Positions 46,073 through 54,902 of a stretch of 57,114 nt of DNA are shown here, piece after piece. The stretch's first letter is position 1, and each line of letters starts with the position of its first letter. Source of the stretch: Bacillus sp. BP-3 (lineage in GTDB: Bacteria; Bacillota; Bacilli; Bacillales; Bacillaceae_G). Where the stretch lies: NCBI RefSeq assembly GCF_028401955.1, contig NZ_JAQOTJ010000020.1:1-57114 (forward strand), in the 5' to 3' direction. A program made the position numbers and the translations under genes. Below the pieces are notes generated by a model. That model searched no databases, was not told the origin of the DNA, and was given only the letters and a program-made list of their open reading frames with translations.

Positions 46073-46135
46073 CGTTTACGAACGCTCTTCTGAAATCGAA
46101 GTGCAATAAACTCGACAGTTTCATATATTTAAAGA

Positions 46136-46501
46136 CTATTTTAACGGAGCTATTTCCTCATACTCCTCCGGCGGTTTTTCGCCGTTTACATAACTTGTAT
46201 ATTGGCGGTACAAATCTTTTAAAGCGCTAATAATCGCATTTTGCGCTTTCCCTTGATAATGATAGGATATTTCTTCGATGATGTCTTCGATACCATCTTG
46301 TAAACTATATCCTCTTAAAATTTGCGAGATAAAGTCCCGCCCGTGTCCTGTCGCAAGGGTACATGACGATTCGATAATTACATGATATTTGTGATCTGCC
46401 TCTATTGTAATTGTTAGTGTTTCATAGACACTGCGCACAGCCATCCCTTTCGGAAGTCTCGCGTGTCCTGCCATGAAAAAAGTTCCTTTACGCATGTTCA
46501 T
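46136..46501 (-). CDS. DUF3870 domain protein
   Basis: 121 residues: FFMAGHARLPKGMAVRSVYE, EADHKYHVIIESSCTLATGH and YHYQGKAQNAIISALKDLYR match DUF3870, about 95 residues, usually encoded with amino acid or carboxylate catabolic genes in Firmicutes. It begins 20 bases after the end of the gabD gene and is the last gene of the gab operon. It may have a regulatory or ligand-binding role; unproven. Confidence 0.75.
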   Translation of the reverse strand: MNMRKGTFFMAGHARLPKGMAVRSVYETLTITIEADHKYHVIIESSCTLATGHGRDFISQILRGYSLQDGIEDIIEEISYHYQGKAQNAIISALKDLYRQYTSYVNGEKPPEEYEEIAPLK

Positions 46502-46521
46502 CCTCCATTATTATGTTGTCA

Positions 46522-47964
46522 TCATACTTGGTCTACATATACTGTCTTGATTCTTGTATAAAATTCTGCAGCTGCTTTTCCTTGTTCGCGCGGTCCAGCA
46601 CTGGAGTGTTTCATTCCGCCAAATGGAACTTGCGGTTCTGCTCCTGCTGTTTCTGAGTTTACATGAACCATTCCGACTTCCATATCATCGATAAATTGCT
46701 GGGCAAGGCTTAAGTTATTTGTACAGATCGATGCGCTTAGCCCATATTCTGTATCGTTCGCTAGGTGAATCGCTTCCTTATAATTATTCACTTTAAATAA
46801 ACAAATAACAGGACCGAAAATTTCTTTTTTCGCAATGCGTGCATCGTGAGGTACATCTTCAAAAATAGTCGGTAGCACATAACATCCTTGTTGTAACTCA
46901 TCTTCTGTTGGTACGTTGCCTCCGCAAAGCAGTGAAGCCTCGTTCTTACCTGCTTCAATCATTGATAAAACAGATTGCTGCTGGTTTTCAGATGCACATG
47001 GGCCCATAAATATATCCTGTTCTAACGGATTACCAACTGTAAGAGATTTTGTACGCTGCACAAGTTGATTGCGAAATTCCTCATAGATTTCCGCTTCCAC
47101 GATAATTCTACTTGTTGCGGTACATTTTTGTCCTGTTGACATAAATGCACCTTTGATCGCAATCTCTACTGCCTTATGAATATCAGCATCTTTTAAGACA
47201 ACGAGTGGATTTTTTCCGCCCATTTCTAATTGCACCTTTTTACCACTTTCAGTAGCTGTTTGTTGAATGGTTTTTCCAACACTATTTTAACCAGTAAAAG
47301 AAATTGCTTTTATATCCGGGTTTTCCGTTAATTCCGTTCCGACTACGGAACCTTTTCCAAAGACGCAATTGATAACGCCGGCGGGAATCCCCGCTTCGTG
47401 AAAAGCATTTACGAGGTGGTATACAGACTTCGGTGTAACTTCAGCCGGTTTGATGACAACGGTATTTCCGTAAATGAGTGCCGGCGCCATTTTCCATGCT
47501 GGAATGGCAATTGGGAAATTCCACGGCGTAATCAATCCTACTGGCCCAACCGCTACCCGCTTACTGTAGAGCATCGTTTTCGGATTGGCCGAGGGGATGA
47601 TTTCTCCCATCGGCTGATTTGCTTCTCCTGCATAGTATTCGAGAATGCTAATTGCTCGCTTCGTCTCTCCGATTCCTTCAGCGAGTGTTTTTCCTTCTTC
47701 ACTCGTCAAATCCTGACCGATTTCCGTCACTCGTTCTTTTAAAATTGCCGCTGCTTTCCATAAATAACTTGCCCGCTCTTGAAACGATAACCTTTGCCAA
47801 TTGTGAAATGCTTCTTTCGCAGAGGCAATGGCTGCTTGTGTATCTTCTTCTGAGCTTAATGGAAATTCTCCTAACACTTCTCCATTATGCGGATTATAGT
47901 TTTTTGAATATCGCTGAGTAGAGGGCTCTTTCCATTGCCCACTTATATAATTGAAAAACTTCAT
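46522..47964 (-). pseudogene. gabD: Succinate/glutarate-semialdehyde dehydrogenase with one in-frame TAA
   Basis: 480 codons plus stop from ATG 47964 (GGAGGT site). All ALDH marks are present: [39 protein letters not shown], then TAA at 47287-47289, then NSVGKTIQQ, QLEMGGKNP (catalytic Glu), STGQKCTATSR (catalytic Cys), PFGGMKHSSAG. The stop replaces the Ser of the usual SFTGS motif (TCA to TAA). Frame and length are otherwise intact. The enzyme would oxidise succinate or glutarate semialdehyde from the GabT reaction. With the stop, the pathway would need another dehydrogenase or readthrough. It follows gabT by 22 bases. Confidence 0.85.
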
Positions 47965-47986
47965 TCCCCTACCTCCAACTGGAATT

Positions 47987-49309
47987 TTATCTAGATACCC
48001 TAGCAATTGCCACTTCAAGAATAGCGAGTCCTTCTTCAAGCTGTTCATCTGTAATCACAAGCGGCGGTAAGAAACGAAGTACACTGCTGTAAATGCCTGC
48101 ACTTATTGTAATTAAACCTTTATTGTGTGTTTCCTGCATAATTGCTTTCACTTCTTCTGTTGCCGGCTCTTTCGTATTTCGATCTTTGACAAGTTCCATA
48201 GCCGTCATCGCCCCAAGACCTCTCACATCGCCAATTAATTCGTATTTATCCTTCCAGCTATTGAACACTTCCATCATACGGTCGCCGATTACACGGGCAC
48301 GTTTCACTAAGTTTTCTTCTTCAATAACATCTAGAACAGCTAGAGCTGCCGCGCAAGCAACCGGGCTCCCTGAAAACGTGCCGCCAAGTTGTCCTGGGCC
48401 AGGCGCATCCATAAGTTCCGCTTTTCCTGTCACTGCGCTAAGCGGCATACCGGCAGCAATTGATTTTGAAAATGTCATTAAATCAGGAACTACCCCAAAA
48501 TGATCCATTGCGAACAAGTTTCCTGTACGCGCAAAGCCTGTTTGAATTTCATCTGCAATCATGACAATGCCATATTTATCACAAAGATCTCTTACTCCTT
48601 GTATAAACGCAGCACTTGGGACAATAAATCCGCCTTCCCCTTGAAGCGGTTCCAAAATAATCGCCGCAATGTCATCACTTGCCACTTCTTCTAACATAAA
48701 ACGTTCGAAATACGCTAAAATTTGCCCATCCACTTCCTCTGTCGTTATTCCATCTTCCGCGCGGTAATAATATGGATAAGGTAGCTTGTATACATCTGGC
48801 GCAAACGGACCAAATCCATGTTTATACGGTTTTACTTTACTTGTAAGAGACATTGTCATCAGTGTGCGTCCGTGATAAGCACGTTCAAACGAAACGATGG
48901 CGCTGCGCCCCGTAGCTTTTCGCGCGATTTTCACCGCATTTTCAACCGCTTCCGCTCCGCTATTGGCAAACATCGTTTTTTTCTTAAAATCGCCTGGCGT
49001 TAATTCATTCAATCTTTCAGCTAGCGCAACGTAACTTTCATACGGCGCTACATGAAAACAAGTATGAATGGAAGATTCCACTTGCTCTTGAATTGCTTTT
49101 ACTACCTTTGGGTGGCAATGCCCAACATTTTGCATCCCAATCCCGCCTGCAAAATCGATTAATTCATTACCATCTATATCCGTAATCATGGCTCCTTTTG
49201 CTGATTGAACATATAAATTCGTAATATTATACGGACCTGCAGGCACCGCATTTTTTCTTCTCTCGTGTAAAATTGCAGATTTTGTAGTTACAATATTGTC
49301 TTTTAACAT
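47987..49309 (-). CDS. gabT: 4-aminobutyrate/5-aminovalerate aminotransferase
   Basis: 440 residues. PLP class III pattern: FAGGIGMQNVGHCHPKVVKA, MFANSGAEAVENAVKIARKA, SFERAYHGRT, AIILEPLQGEGGF, IADEIQTGFARTG and the Lys for the Schiff base in MTFSKSIAAGMPL. It transfers the amino group of GABA or 5-aminovalerate to 2-oxoglutarate, giving the semialdehyde that GabD oxidises. RBS AAGGGG. Second gene of the gab operon. Confidence 0.9.
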   Translation of the reverse strand: MLKDNIVTTKSAILHERRKNAVPAGPYNITNLYVQSAKGAMITDIDGNELIDFAGGIGMQNVGHCHPKVVKAIQEQVESSIHTCFHVAPYESYVALAERLNELTPGDFKKKTMFANSGAEAVENAVKIARKATGRSAIVSFERAYHGRTLMTMSLTSKVKPYKHGFGPFAPDVYKLPYPYYYRAEDGITTEEVDGQILAYFERFMLEEVASDDIAAIILEPLQGEGGFIVPSAAFIQGVRDLCDKYGIVMIADEIQTGFARTGNLFAMDHFGVVPDLMTFSKSIAAGMPLSAVTGKAELMDAPGPGQLGGTFSGSPVACAAALAVLDVIEEENLVKRARVIGDRMMEVFNSWKDKYELIGDVRGLGAMTAMELVKDRNTKEPATEEVKAIMQETHNKGLITISAGIYSSVLRFLPPLVITDEQLEEGLAILEVAIARVSR

Positions 49310-49337
49310 TCGAACATACCCCTTTTTTATTTTTGAT

Positions 49338-50756
49338 TTAATCCTTCTCTAAACCAATCTCCGAACCTTTTAAAATTGGAAATCCTGCCTCCTTGACGGC
49401 TACTGGTCTTTTTCTAACTCTTAGAAAATAGGATACGATTACCACAGCAGTAGCTAAAATCGTCAAATAAAATTGCATGCGCATATCCGCGATAAAGGCT
49501 TGCGAAACGAATATCGTAACAATCATGAGAAGCGTTGCGTATGTGAGGTAAGGGAATAACCACATTTTCACTTTTAATTTCCCTGAATTTTCTCTTTCCG
49601 CATCTCTTCTTAAACGAATATGAGATACCGCAACAAACATATACATCAGCATCGTAACGCCGCCGGAGCTGTTTGCTAGAAAGGCAAATAATTTATCAGG
49701 AGATATAACCTTCAGCATCGCGCAAATGAATGCAAATATGACACTTGCCACGATTGCCCAAATCGGTGCACCCCTGCTGTTTAACTTTGAAAACATAAAA
49801 GGTGCATCTCCCTTTTTCGAAAGCGAAAATAACATGCGAGAACTTGTGTATAATCCTGAATTTAAAACCGACAGCAACGACAGGAACACAACACCGTTCA
49901 TAATTTCTGCAGCAGCAGGAACTCCCGCCATCCGGAATAAACTTGCATAAGGAAGCTTCAATAATTCCGCATTATTCCACGGCATAAAAATGACCAAAAT
50001 TGTTACAGAGCCTACAAAGAACAACATAAGGCGCCAAACAACACTATTAATGGCTTTAATGACATTCTTCTCTGGATTTTCAGATTCTCCCGCCGCAATA
50101 GCCGCTACTTCACTCCCTGATAAAGAAAAGGAAATAAATACAACACTCAGCAATACAGGAACAATCCCTTTCGGAAAAAAGCCACCGTTTTCAGCGATTG
50201 TCGAAAAGCTAGGCCTGTCCACGCCAGAGACAAGTCCAAAAATCATCGCAATTCCTAACCCTAAAAAGATAAGAATCGCCGCAACTTTAATAAACGCTAA
50301 CCAATACTCAAACTCTCCGTACAGCTTTACAGAATAAATATTCGTAATCGTCATCAAAATAATCATAAAAAGACTAGCGATCCACGCTGGTATAGAAGGG
50401 AACCAATTATTGAGCATCGCCCCTAACAATACCGCTTCAATTGCGATAATAATGACCCAGTTAAACCAATATAACCAACCGATTGTATACCCCGCCCACG
50501 GCCCAATCGCCTTATGAGCATACGTTGCAAACGAACCGCTATCTGGATTAACCGCAGCCATCTCCCCTAACATCCGCATCACAAGTACAACCATTAAAGC
50601 CCCAATAATATAGGACAAAATCGCTGCTGGTCCCGTTGATTGAATAATCGTTCCGCTCCCTACAAATAATCCAGCTCCGATAACCCCGCCAATTGAAATC
50701 ATTGTTATATGCCTGGTTTTCAAGTCTTTTTGCAATTCATTTTTTTCTTTAGCCAA
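49338..50756 (-). CDS. gabP: GABA permease-type amino acid transporter
   Basis: 472 residues from the TTG at 50756 (LAKEKNELQKDLKTRHITM); the longer open frame runs through a hairpin leader and reads like non-coding DNA. Twelve membrane helices; SIGGVIGAGLFVGSG in helix 1, SGSFATYAHKAIGPWAGYTI then GWLYWFNWV, and VFISFSLSGSEVAAIAAGES are typical of the APC-family GabP/RocE/AnsP permeases. It imports GABA or a related amino acid by proton symport. First gene of the gab operon, 28 bases before gabT. Confidence 0.85.
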   Translation of the reverse strand: MAKEKNELQKDLKTRHITMISIGGVIGAGLFVGSGTIIQSTGPAAILSYIIGALMVVLVMRMLGEMAAVNPDSGSFATYAHKAIGPWAGYTIGWLYWFNWVIIIAIEAVLLGAMLNNWFPSIPAWIASLFMIILMTITNIYSVKLYGEFEYWLAFIKVAAILIFLGLGIAMIFGLVSGVDRPSFSTIAENGGFFPKGIVPVLLSVVFISFSLSGSEVAAIAAGESENPEKNVIKAINSVVWRLMLFFVGSVTILVIFMPWNNAELLKLPYASLFRMAGVPAAAEIMNGVVFLSLLSVLNSGLYTSSRMLFSLSKKGDAPFMFSKLNSRGAPIWAIVASVIFAFICAMLKVISPDKLFAFLANSSGGVTMLMYMFVAVSHIRLRRDAERENSGKLKVKMWLFPYLTYATLLMIVTIFVSQAFIADMRMQFYLTILATAVVIVSYFLRVRKRPVAVKEAGFPILKGSEIGLEKD

Positions 50757-50820
50757 AAAGATCACCAACCTATACGTATTGATAACGCTTTCCAAAAAAC
50801 CATTTATAGAAAAATAAAAA

Positions 50821-50898
50821 GAGCCAGAAAAACAATGTAAAGAATTACACTGAATTTTACTGTCTCTATCCCGATGGCTCGTCTTCCTGCTAAGGAAG
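50821..50898 (-). promoter_or_regulatory. Structured leader of gabP, possible attenuator
   Basis: On the minus strand, 60-130 bases before gabP: hairpin CTTCC-TTAGCA-GGAAG (50883-50898), then GAGCCA (50875-50880) pairing with CTGGCTC (50821-50827) around a 45-base interior that itself contains the stem GTGTAA/TTACAT, directly followed by TTTTTATTTTT. This looks like a Rho-independent terminator in the untranslated leader. Whether an antiterminator exists is not clear. Confidence 0.5.
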
Positions 50899-51103
50899 TT
50901 CAAGTGGAAAGAAGCCAATTATTCACTATGAAATTTAACAGAGCAATATTCGGGCTTGCAGGGAGGCTAATCACTGTCATCCGATAATAAACTAATAATA
51001 ATACAAATAAACTGAATATTCAACATTTATTTTAAATTCAGTTAAATTAGCATAAACCGCCTTGTTTGAATATATTATCGTACAATCATAAAGGTGGGAT
51101 AAT

Positions 51104-51256
51104 ATGGAGCGAGAACAGTATCGTCAAACGGATGAAAAAGACTTGCCGCTTGTAGAACCGAAGGCGTATGAAAATGTAAAGCAAATTGTTATTGTCGGTA
51201 TTCCAACTTTCATTGGATTATCAATTTATGGCATAGTAGTGACTCTTTTACGATGA
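51104..51256 (+). CDS. 50-residue single-span membrane protein
   Basis: MEREQYRQTDEKDLPLVEPK, a charged N-terminus, then a hydrophobic helix IVIVGIPTFIGLSIYGIVVT and LLR. AAGGTGGG lies 5 bases upstream. It is divergent from gabP. Unknown family; supported by start signals and composition. Confidence 0.6.
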   Translation: MEREQYRQTDEKDLPLVEPKAYENVKQIVIVGIPTFIGLSIYGIVVTLLR

Positions 51257-51649
51257 AAACCACCAATACGCTTTAGGTAGGGGCTTACTGCCCCAAAATA
51301 GCGGGATTAACTATGGAATGATATACGACCGAGAGTTTGCTTAAACAAGAATGGGCAAAAATATAAGCAAAAAAAGTCCCATTTCATATAGTTGTAATAT
51401 GTTTCATAAGAAAGGAGTTTTATTCTTCTTGTCATACAACAATCAAAAACACTTCGTCCCTTGCGCATTTCCTGTTCCTATTGCAGAACCTCCTAGGTCG
51501 GAAAATATCTGTTTTCAAAATCTCCGTACTAAACTGTTACATTGTACAGTGCGATGTAGATTAAGCCGATGAACCTTCTCATACTATAAGACGATGTCAG
51601 CGCTTCGACACGAAATAAAGACCTTCCAACAAATCCTGACACAAAAAAA
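51257..51649. other. Intergenic region with a bcr1 relic
   Basis: Bases 51270-51312 (GGTAGGGGCTTACTGCCCC and AATAGCGGGATTAACT) resemble the 3' end of a bcr1 repeat. The remainder shows no gene with a start signal. Confidence 0.45.
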
Positions 51650-51674
51650 GAGGCTATCTATAAAAGATAGTCTC
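51650..51674 (-). terminator. Terminator of the enhancin-like gene
   Basis: GAGGCTATCT / AGATAGTCTC stem, followed on the minus strand by TTTTTTTGTG, just past the stop at 51694. Confidence 0.65.
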
Positions 51675-51693
51675 CTTCTAATGCTGCCAACTA

Positions 51694-53085
51694 CTATTTT
51701 CTCGGACCATACGCAGCCGTTGGTTTAACAGGCTTTGCATCCGTCGCTTCCCATATAGGGGCAGTTAATGTTGGATAGTTCAAAGCCTCTATTTTTTTTC
51801 TTGTTTCTTGTGATGCTTTTAGTCCCCATTGATCAAAGAATGGAAGTACATTTTGTCTCGCTACTTTCGATGTATTGTAAATAAAGGCTTGTATTTTATC
51901 TTCATTCGTTGCTGGAAGTTTGTCTTTTGGTAACTCTCGATATAGTTTATGAAGATTTGGATAAAAATCTTCCCCATATGCTAAATGAAGTTGCCAAAAC
52001 ATAACAACTTTCACAAACGGGTCATTAATATTTTCATATTCTTTATTTGTTTGTTTTAAGTATTGAAAGGCTCTGTCATAATCCCCTTCTTTTTCTAAAC
52101 GTGTTGGTTGACCTGGGAATAATTGTTTTTGTGCAGCTAAAGAGTATATATTAACATTGACTTCAACTACTCCATCCCACGTCCAAGGGTATTGTTGTCT
52201 TGTATGCCCTGCTTCATGCATTTGTCCCCATCCAAATTCATTTACATTTAAAGCACTGTTAATTGCGTCATAAGCAGTAGTAAATACGACCCCATCCTGA
52301 CCTGCATACATGTACATGCCCGGTGGGTTGTTAGGATTTTCTACAAAAGCCCAAAGGCGGCGAGTCGAACGATGTAACGGATTCGAACTTGTTTCAGATA
52401 GCCCTGAGAATCTATCTTGTACTAGAATCATGTCATCATATTTTTTTAATAGAGGAACAGGATCTTGATCCACAATATATTTCTTCGCACTATCACGAGT
52501 AACAGTAAGTACTGCTTTCTTTGACTTTAATTGAACGGCATGCGCATCTGGATACTTGTCCATCATCGCAATCCAGTCTGCTTTCGTATGCTTCCCTAAT
52601 TCAAAGAATGGAACAGGGCTCCCGCCTTGTGTTACTTTCGCCTTAACTGTTCCTTTCTCTGCCGAGTTATCAAACCCTAATAAACCACCGTTTGGAGAGG
52701 AGATGGTATTAGAACCCGGAGAAAGACGAAATGATTTTCCCCCTTCTTTATCATATTCATTTGTCCCAATAGTTGCGTTAAGCATGTCTAATCCTGATAG
52801 TCCCGATACTTCAATTGTGACTTGTTCATTCGGTTTTACATAAATTCCTGTTGGCACATAGTTTCGTTGCTCACTTCTTCTTTCTCTTTTTGCTTCACCT
52901 ATATAATGTCCTGTACTTGGAAGTTCAAACGTCCTCACTTCATATTGCGTCTGGGTTTGCGCTGTTTCAGCATGAACATTCAAACTATTTACATTGATAG
53001 ATGTAAATAATGTCGTTGTCAAAACAGCAGATGTCATCAATACTTTCATTGGTTTTTGTAACCCACGATTCTTTCTTCTACTCAT
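51694..53085 (-). CDS. Secreted M60/enhancin-like metalloprotease
   Basis: 463 residues from ATG 53085 (MSRRKNRGLQK), with AAAGGA 9-10 bases upstream. Signal peptide: basic start, hydrophobic VLMTSAVLTTTLFTSI, cleavage near VHAETA. N-terminal beta domain to about residue 165, then the catalytic domain with QMHEAGHTRQQYPWTWDGVV then EVNVNIYS, the HExxH motif and distal Glu of the M60 family. These enzymes cut mucin-type glycoproteins; insect-virus enhancins degrade the gut peritrophic matrix. Other enhancin-like genes of this group are in the PlcR regulon; a PlcR-box match lies 480 bases upstream (53566). Confidence 0.85.
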   Translation of the reverse strand: MSRRKNRGLQKPMKVLMTSAVLTTTLFTSINVNSLNVHAETAQTQTQYEVRTFELPSTGHYIGEAKRERRSEQRNYVPTGIYVKPNEQVTIEVSGLSGLDMLNATIGTNEYDKEGGKSFRLSPGSNTISSPNGGLLGFDNSAEKGTVKAKVTQGGSPVPFFELGKHTKADWIAMMDKYPDAHAVQLKSKKAVLTVTRDSAKKYIVDQDPVPLLKKYDDMILVQDRFSGLSETSSNPLHRSTRRLWAFVENPNNPPGMYMYAGQDGVVFTTAYDAINSALNVNEFGWGQMHEAGHTRQQYPWTWDGVVEVNVNIYSLAAQKQLFPGQPTRLEKEGDYDRAFQYLKQTNKEYENINDPFVKVVMFWQLHLAYGEDFYPNLHKLYRELPKDKLPATNEDKIQAFIYNTSKVARQNVLPFFDQWGLKASQETRKKIEALNYPTLTAPIWEATDAKPVKPTAAYGPRK

Positions 53086-53103
53086 ATCAATCAGTCCTTT
53101 CAT

Positions 53104-53679
53104 TTCAATCCATTTTGATGGTCATACAAACCACCAATTGCGCCCTTATATCGCTTCATAAAATTAATACAATATAAATTCCTATTAGCTTCTAAAATTT
53201 ACTTATTCCTATCCGTAAAAGTTATACCGAGAGAGCATCTGGTATCTCATCCTGCCACAGAAGGAGAAAGCGGGGCATGTCATGTTGTATTCTGCATAGT
53301 AGGTATGCCAAAACCCCAAATGGATATATATGATTGCCATTTCCATTAAAACATTTATGTATTTTGAGTGTAAACATCTAATCTAGCATAGGGATACTAA
53401 GCTAAACATAGTTTATACATTATTAAATCTGAAAAATCAGAGGTGAAAGTATTTTAATATAGTTTTTATCAAATAAACTTTATTAAATTTCTTTCGAATG
53501 ATCAATTTAAAAATGTTTGTAAAATAATGAAGTAATAGTATGTAAAATATGATTCACTATACAAATATGCAAAATTACATATTTGTATAGTTGTATAGTG
53601 AATCATAAACACAGGGGATTCATCATACGCTGGGCATCATTATTATTTTTTCACAAGAAAATTATCTGATGGATGAACT
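53104..53679. other. Long intergenic region upstream of the enhancin-like gene
   Basis: About 575 bases without a supported gene. It contains the PlcR-box match at 53566-53581 in a large dyad and otherwise AT-rich DNA. No convincing -35/-10 pair was identified on either strand. Confidence 0.5.
53566..53581. promoter_or_regulatory. PlcR-box match inside a large dyad
   Basis: TATGCAAAATTACATA fits TATGNA(N4)TNCATA. It is the centre of a longer symmetry: GATTCACTATACAAATATG to the left and CATATTTGTATAGTTGTATA then GTGAATC to the right, where the right arm carries an extra TTGTATAG repeat. It could serve the enhancin-like gene (480 bases away, minus strand) or the gene at 53680 (plus strand). 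Confidence 0.5.
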
Positions 53680-54018
53680 TTGTCTAACTATGGAACACTA
53701 TACACACCACATAAAAAAGGAGCTGATTCCTTCTTGTATACATACATCTTATACGATGCAAAAGATTCGTTTGGCATCAACAAATCGTATCACATTAAAT
53801 GCGAGGTTCCACCCCACCGATTTAGAGCGATTATGATGGAATTTCGACGTAATCAAGAAAGAGGAGAAAACATGGGGGAATTTGTCAACTTCATGGAACG
53901 AGAATTTGGTGAAGACTTCGAACTGTTTGAGTATGACGACATTGTGCAGTACGATGCCGATCAAGAGAATAGCACGATATTGGCGAATTTGCTGGATCAA
54001 GCTGATGAACATGTTTAA
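53680..54018 (+). CDS. Hypothetical acidic protein
   Basis: 112 residues from TTG 53680 (MSNYGTLYTPHKKGADSFLY); the ribosome binding site is weak. The central KCEVPPHRFRAIMMEFRRNQ is basic; the C-terminal third is very acidic (EREFGEDFELFEYDDIVQYD). Soluble, no signal peptide. It precedes a strong terminator and a group of immunity genes. Family not recognised. Confidence 0.6.
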   Translation: MSNYGTLYTPHKKGADSFLYTYILYDAKDSFGINKSYHIKCEVPPHRFRAIMMEFRRNQERGENMGEFVNFMEREFGEDFELFEYDDIVQYDADQENSTILANLLDQADEHV

Positions 54019-54022
54019 AAGG

Positions 54023-54059
54023 AAAAACTCCAACTTTCTTTTAGCAAGTTGGAGTTTTT
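54023..54059 (+). terminator. Terminator
   Basis: AAAAACTCCAACTT / AAGTTGGAGTTTTT, 14-base perfect arms. Confidence 0.7.
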
Positions 54060-54141
54060 CGTATTCAGCTATTCTCATGTTAATACAAACATCATAAGTA
54101 GATACTTCCAACAGCCTATTATTTTTCTGTCTTTTATTTAG

Positions 54142-54210
54142 CTAAACCGGAATCATTTCGTTAACTGTTTCGGCTATCTCTCTATATAACCTATCCATTT
54201 CTTTTTCCAT
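54142..54210 (-). pseudogene. N-terminal stub of a YezG/DUF600-type immunity protein
   Basis: MEKEMDRLYREIAETVNEMI followed by PV and a TAG. This is the typical start of YezG-like proteins (LYxxIAxTxxEMIP), antidotes to YeeF-type LXG nucleases, which are usually about 150 residues. Only 22 codons remain. TTG 54216 (two codons earlier) is an alternative start. Confidence 0.55.
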
Positions 54211-54286
54211 ACTCAATTCAATCAACTCCCTAGTTTATACTTTCTTCTCTTTTCAGCGGTTTATTCTAATTTTAATCTAGAGATTA

Positions 54287-54664
54287 CTACTGTAGATAAC
54301 TAGTAGAAGTAATATAATCAAAATCCTTAGAAGAATTAACTAGATTTGAGTACTCGAAATTATAAATTAAAATAATAGCATTATATGATTTGTTTAAGTT
54401 AACATATTCTCTAATTTTAGGTAGTATAATTTCATCATATGAACACCCCTCTAGCAAAACAGAGATATTATCACTCTCTTCTTCTAATACTTCTTTTTCA
54501 ATAAAATCTTCATCTATTTCATTCCTATCAATATTGAAATCCACAAAAAATTTAGAAGGTATAGACTCTCCATCTTCATCGTATGTTAAATCGACGTATT
54601 TCTCTAACTGGTTTTGTGTTTTAATATTCCCTAACCATATTGAAACCGTTCCTTGCTTTTCCAT
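54287..54664 (-). CDS. Imm22 family immunity protein
   Basis: 125 residues from ATG 54664 (MEKQGTVSIWLGNI), with AGGAG about 10 bases upstream; the GTG three codons earlier is too close to that site. VSIWLGNIKTQNQLEKYVDL, DEDGESIPSKFFVDFNID and the later CSYDEIILPKI block are the Imm22 pattern. It pairs as paralogue with 54903-55307. No toxin gene is in the window for it. Confidence 0.75.
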   Translation of the reverse strand: MEKQGTVSIWLGNIKTQNQLEKYVDLTYDEDGESIPSKFFVDFNIDRNEIDEDFIEKEVLEEESDNISVLLEGCSYDEIILPKIREYVNLNKSYNAIILIYNFEYSNLVNSSKDFDYITSTSYLQ

Positions 54665-54902
54665 AAATGACACACTCCTACTGTAATCTTAGCCCTTCTG
54701 ACAATGATGAAATACCGCCCTCTAATCTACTCTTCTAATACATGTGTTATAGTCTATTTGATATATCAATAATGCATTATGTGCTTTTAGAATCTACACA
54801 TTTAACATCAAATATTGCCTTTCTTAAATCTTTCATTTTTTAAATTTGAGCTGCAATTCATTACTAGAAAAAGAGCCACGTTATAGTGAACGTATAACAT
54901 CT

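Noticed and set aside
50757-50918. 54-codon N-terminal extension of gabP
   Set aside because: It would be translated through a terminator-like hairpin, does not resemble transporter N-termini, and the TTG at 50756 has the right context and aligns with family starts.
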